Shown here piece by piece: positions 60,726-64,000 of a stretch of 64,000 nt of DNA (position 1 is its first letter; every line of letters starts with the position of its first letter). This stretch comes from Ganoderma boninense. Taxonomy: Eukaryota; Basidiomycota; Agaricomycetes; Polyporales; Polyporaceae. Where the stretch lies: the NCBI GenBank assembly GCA_002900995.3, contig CM035305.1, forward strand, positions 4,992,908-5,056,907, read 5' to 3'. Made by a program: the position numbers and the translations under genes. Below the pieces are notes generated by a model that had not been told where the DNA came from, searched no databases, and worked only from the letters and a program-made list of their open reading frames with translations.

Positions 60726-63700
60726 TCAGCTTCTCACCGCGTCGGCCGCCGCAATCTTAGCCTGATCCTTCGGCGAGCCCTGCAGAGTGTGCAACGCGAC
60801 CGCAATCGCGTACTGCACGTCTAGTGTGCTGTACGCCGCGTTCTGACGTGCAGGCGCGGTGGCTTCGTCCTGATCGTCCATCGAGGGCGGGTCGGAGAGC
60901 GGCCCGCCCCAAGCGAGGTCCTCTTCCTCCTCTCGTATCGCGCGCGCGATGAGCTCGTCCATCGGGACGTACGTGCCCTTGTCGAGGACGGAGCGATCGC
61001 CGATGTACATCCTGCCACGAGGAAGCGGGGTGGCTGCCCTTTGGGGCTCGGGACCGGGCGGGGCCGCAGCATGCAGGAGAGAGGGTAGAACATTGCCGGC
61101 TAGGACGGCCTCTTGCGAATCTTGAGAGACAGAAGATGAGGCCGGCGGCGGTACAGATGCAGACACGGACGCAGGCGCCGATGCAGACGAAGACGGGATG
61201 AGTGAACGGGATGGTACCCGCCGCTCGCCGATGTATGCGATAGCCTTGCCATACCATCGCCGTCGCTTTCGCCGACCCGCGCTCTTCGTCTTCCCTACAT
61301 CCTCTTGGGAGGGCAACAAGACGCGCTGGTTGTCCTCGCCCATATAGCCCGGCCCCATGCGCTCGCCCTCGAGGCCATAGATAACCCCGAAGAACTGCCC
61401 TGGAACGAGGTCGAGCTTCGGAGCGGGTGGGGTGATCATGCGCCGAGCCACGACGCGGTCCGGCGCGTCACCCTTCGAGCTCAGGTTCAAGGTCTTCTCC
61501 TCTGCGGCCTTGATGAGTGCCAGCGCCTCCGCAGAGTTGGCCAGAGGCAGCTTCCCGACGCGCGCGGAGATGTAGGCCACTCCGCGCCTGCCGCAGCAGT
61601 TGGAACAGTTGCAGGTGCCCTGGCAGCGCGGGCAGACAAAGTGGCGTGCGTACTCCTCGAATACGATATCCGGGTACCTGTCCGACCGCGCGACTTCCGT
61701 CAGCCCTGGGCAGGCAGTCGTAGAGAAGTTGTCCGCACCTGAGCTCTATGCAGCGGCTGCAGAACCGCAAGCCGCACGGATCGCCCGAGGCCCGGATCGC
61801 CGAGCAGCGCATCTTCTCCCGCATGTTCGTGCACCTACATTGGTGGCAAAACGTCGGCTGGGCCGCTAGCTCCCTGATGGTCTTCTCGCCCTCGTACTCC
61901 TCCACCGCTCCTGCCCTCGCCTTTTCCTTCCCCTTCCCCTTCCCCTTCCCCTTCCCTTTCCCTACGCCGTTCTTCGAATAAGGCTTTCCATCCTCCGTCG
62001 CCTGATCCTTACCCGCCCCCTTCCTGCTCTTACTCGGGGACGCAGAGCCCCTCAAGAATCCCCCGTAGCTCTCGTCCGACAGGCCAATGTCCAGGTTATG
62101 CCGCATCGCAAGGGCGCGCTCAGTCAAGCGGCGCGGCCGCCTGCCCTCCACCTCGACGACAGGCAAGTCCTTCGACAGCGCGGGGAACTGTCGCTGGAGC
62201 CTCATAGAGAGCGGGACGTCCCCGCCCGGCTCCGAATGCGAGTCAGAGTCCGACCCCAAGTCTTGCGGCGTCCGAGGCGAGTGAGACTGTGCGGACGACT
62301 CTGACGACACCTCGAGGGTCAGGTCGATGACGTCTGGGAGGCGGGACGGACCTGCAACGGGGCCGGTGTGGGAATGGGAATGGGAGGAGGAGCCCTGCGG
62401 AGACATCGAGGGCGGACGCGCCTCAGGCGGTGGTCCGCCAAGGAGCGAAGGGTCAATCGTGCCGCCGGGGACGCCTGGGTCAAGGTCGAGGTGTTGCTCA
62501 CTGTTGTCGTCGAGCACCCACGGAAAGAAGCTGCCGCACTGCAGCTCCGTTCCTTCGTATCCGACAGACCTGAGGAACTTGCCCCCGAGCGTCGGCGGAG
62601 TCCTCTGTGCAGCGACGGCTGGTGAGTTCTGCTGCACGTCGTGGTGGGGTCCGTCCCTCCCGGGCGAGACCAAGTTGTGGCCGGGCCCGAAGTGAGTGAG
62701 GATGTGTTGGAGGGTCTTGAACCCTCCCGGTGGGCTCGGTAGCACTGTCCCAGATGGCGGACCGGCGGGGAAAGACGACTGGGATTGAGAAGGAGACGTG
62801 GACGCCGGAGAGGTGGCAGGATGTGCTTCGAAATCGACCAATATTGAGTTGAAGTCGAAGCTCTTCTGAGAATCTGTGCGCGCATCGCTTTGAGGAGGAT
62901 GAGGGCTATGAGGGGGAAGCGTCTGGGTAGGGTCGATTCCATGGGGCCGATGGATACTTGGTTGTGAGGGTTTCAGAGGAGATTGGGAGGTCTGAGAGAG
63001 AAAAGTCTGTCCTAATGTTGCAGCGATCGTGGCGGGAGGGACATCCGACGAAGTGCGAGGGGTATGCGTAGATGAGGAGAATTTGGAGGGCTGCGAAGAC
63101 GATTCATTGGCGCTACCTGGAAGGGAAGAGGCGGACGATGCCGAGGCGGGGTTGGCAGGACGTGACGCGATGGACTTCAAGTGTGAGAGTCTCGGTAGCG
63201 GTCTGATTGGCTGAGAACGGTCAGGTTTGTTGTCCTTGGCGGAGGCGGAAGGTGGAGGAGAAGGTTGAGATGCTGATGTAGGTAATTCAGTAGGTGGAAG
63301 GTGCTGGGTTGTAGTCGAAGTAGAAGATGCTGGAGGAGGCGTTGTAGACGAAGATGATGAAGTCGGATTAATAATAACGGATGCTGCCTGGTAAAGGCTC
63401 GACGTCACGCTCTGCTCACTGCGAGGGGGCCAAACGGAACTCTTACTCGCAATGAGCAGGCGTTGGAACGCCACGTGCAGCACCTCGTCCGCCGCTTGAG
63501 GGTACGTCCCGATCTGGATCCGCACCGACGGAAGGTATAGCTCCAGATTGTCGGCAGGTAGATGTGGCTCATCCTCCTCTTCCAGGTTGTCGTCAAACAG
63601 CTCCTCCTTCTCTTCCCTCCCCTCCTCTCCTCCCAGCGGTGGATGCTCTTCCACAATACCTTCTTGGTTCTCCACCTCAGCATCAACCTCCCGAGCCCTC

Positions 63701-64000
63701 TCCTTCCCTTTCCCCTTCCCCTTGCTCTTCCCCTTGCTAGGTTGTTCCTCCTTTTCCTCGGCCCGAGCCCCTCGTCCTGACCTGCGCCTGGGTGCTGGCG
63801 ACTCCTCAGCCGGTAGAGCACTCTCCACCCTCTCCGCATTCTTCGGCGCTGGTGGTCTTCCCCGCTTTTTCAACACCGACGTGCTGACGCTCGCAGCTCT
63901 GACACTCGGGAGCTCCCTCACCAACGACTCCCTCACCCGCAGCCTAGAGGAACGGATCGGGCGACGGTTGGTAGAAGCCCTCGCCGGAGACGTAGACACA
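60726..64000 (-). CDS. zf-4CXXC_R1 (monoamine-oxidase A repressor R1-type) protein, 5' truncated
   Basis: Two exons seen, 61739 to beyond 64000 and 60726-61677, joined by a 61-base intron (61678-61738). No ATG is required at the edge; the frame is open to 64000, so the start lies outside. The first 600 or more residues are largely disordered: basic and acidic tracts, a Lys-Gly repeat near 63690-63730, Ser/Pro/Thr-rich stretches, and a second Lys-Gly repeat near 61926-61972. The folded part straddles the intron: CHQCRCTNMREKMRC, CGLRFCSRCIELR, then FVCPRCQGTCNCSNCCGRRG. This is the 4xCXXC zinc-binding arrangement of the R1 (CDCA7-like) domain. A second conserved block, PGQFFGVIYGLEGERMGPGY, follows. 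Such proteins are nuclear and probably act on chromatin or transcription; the specific role is inference. Confidence 0.85.

Noticed and set aside
1..64000. Bacterial-type features: operons, ribosome binding sites, CRISPR, origin
   Set aside because: All recognised genes are spliced and fungal in type; no regular spaced repeats are present.

Overview
This is a eukaryotic nuclear window from a filamentous fungus, most likely a mushroom-forming basidiomycete (Agaricomycetes). The evidence is compact, intron-dense genes (introns mostly 47-80 bases with GT..AG or occasional GC..AG borders), high GC, and several gene types typical of that group: a large EF-hand/ZZ protein, F-box proteins in many copies, a small cysteine-rich secreted protein of the zygote-specific type, and a zf-4CXXC_R1 protein. 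There are no operons, ribosome binding sites, CRISPR arrays or recognisable transposons. Exon borders were placed by eye from splice signals, reading phase and comparison between copies inside the window.

Layout. 1-3843: 3' part of an EF-hand/ZZ zinc-finger gene. 4193-15832: left cluster of two multicopy families, called here FX (unrecognised, about 310-350 aa) and FB (F-box, about 580-630 aa), in the order FX1, FX2, small secreted protein, FB1, FB2, FX3. 17-25.6 kb: a Gdt1-type Golgi cation transporter and a nucleoside (uridine) phosphorylase-like gene. 30.9-32.6 kb: an HMG-box transcription factor standing alone between gene-poor stretches. 37.0-38.4 kb: a peroxisomal 2,4-dienoyl-CoA reductase-like SDR. 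43.9-47.5 kb: a GH31 alpha-glucosidase. 48.3-49.8 kb: a casein-kinase-1-like kinase. 50.1-60.3 kb: right cluster of the same two families, in the order FB3, FX4, an F-box pseudogene, tRNA-Gly(GCC), FB5, FX5. 60.7-64.0 kb: a zf-4CXXC_R1 chromatin-type protein running off the right edge.

The most notable signal is the repeated co-occurrence of FX and FB genes: five FX copies and five FB copies (one dead), interleaved in two clusters that bracket about 34 kb of unrelated single-copy genes. All four intact FB genes share an unusual 5' structure (short exon, 10-base microexon, long exon), and all five FX genes share a four-exon structure. I do not recognise FX; a functional link between the families is inference from co-location only.

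The single-copy genes serve unrelated roles: Golgi Ca/Mn homeostasis (Gdt1), pyrimidine or purine salvage (phosphorylase), peroxisomal beta-oxidation (SDR), starch/maltose use (GH31), and regulation (HMG box, kinase, zf-4CXXC_R1). About 20 kb, in four intervals of 4.4-5.5 kb, holds no gene I can support. High GC leaves many long open frames on both strands there, and these are not evidence of coding.
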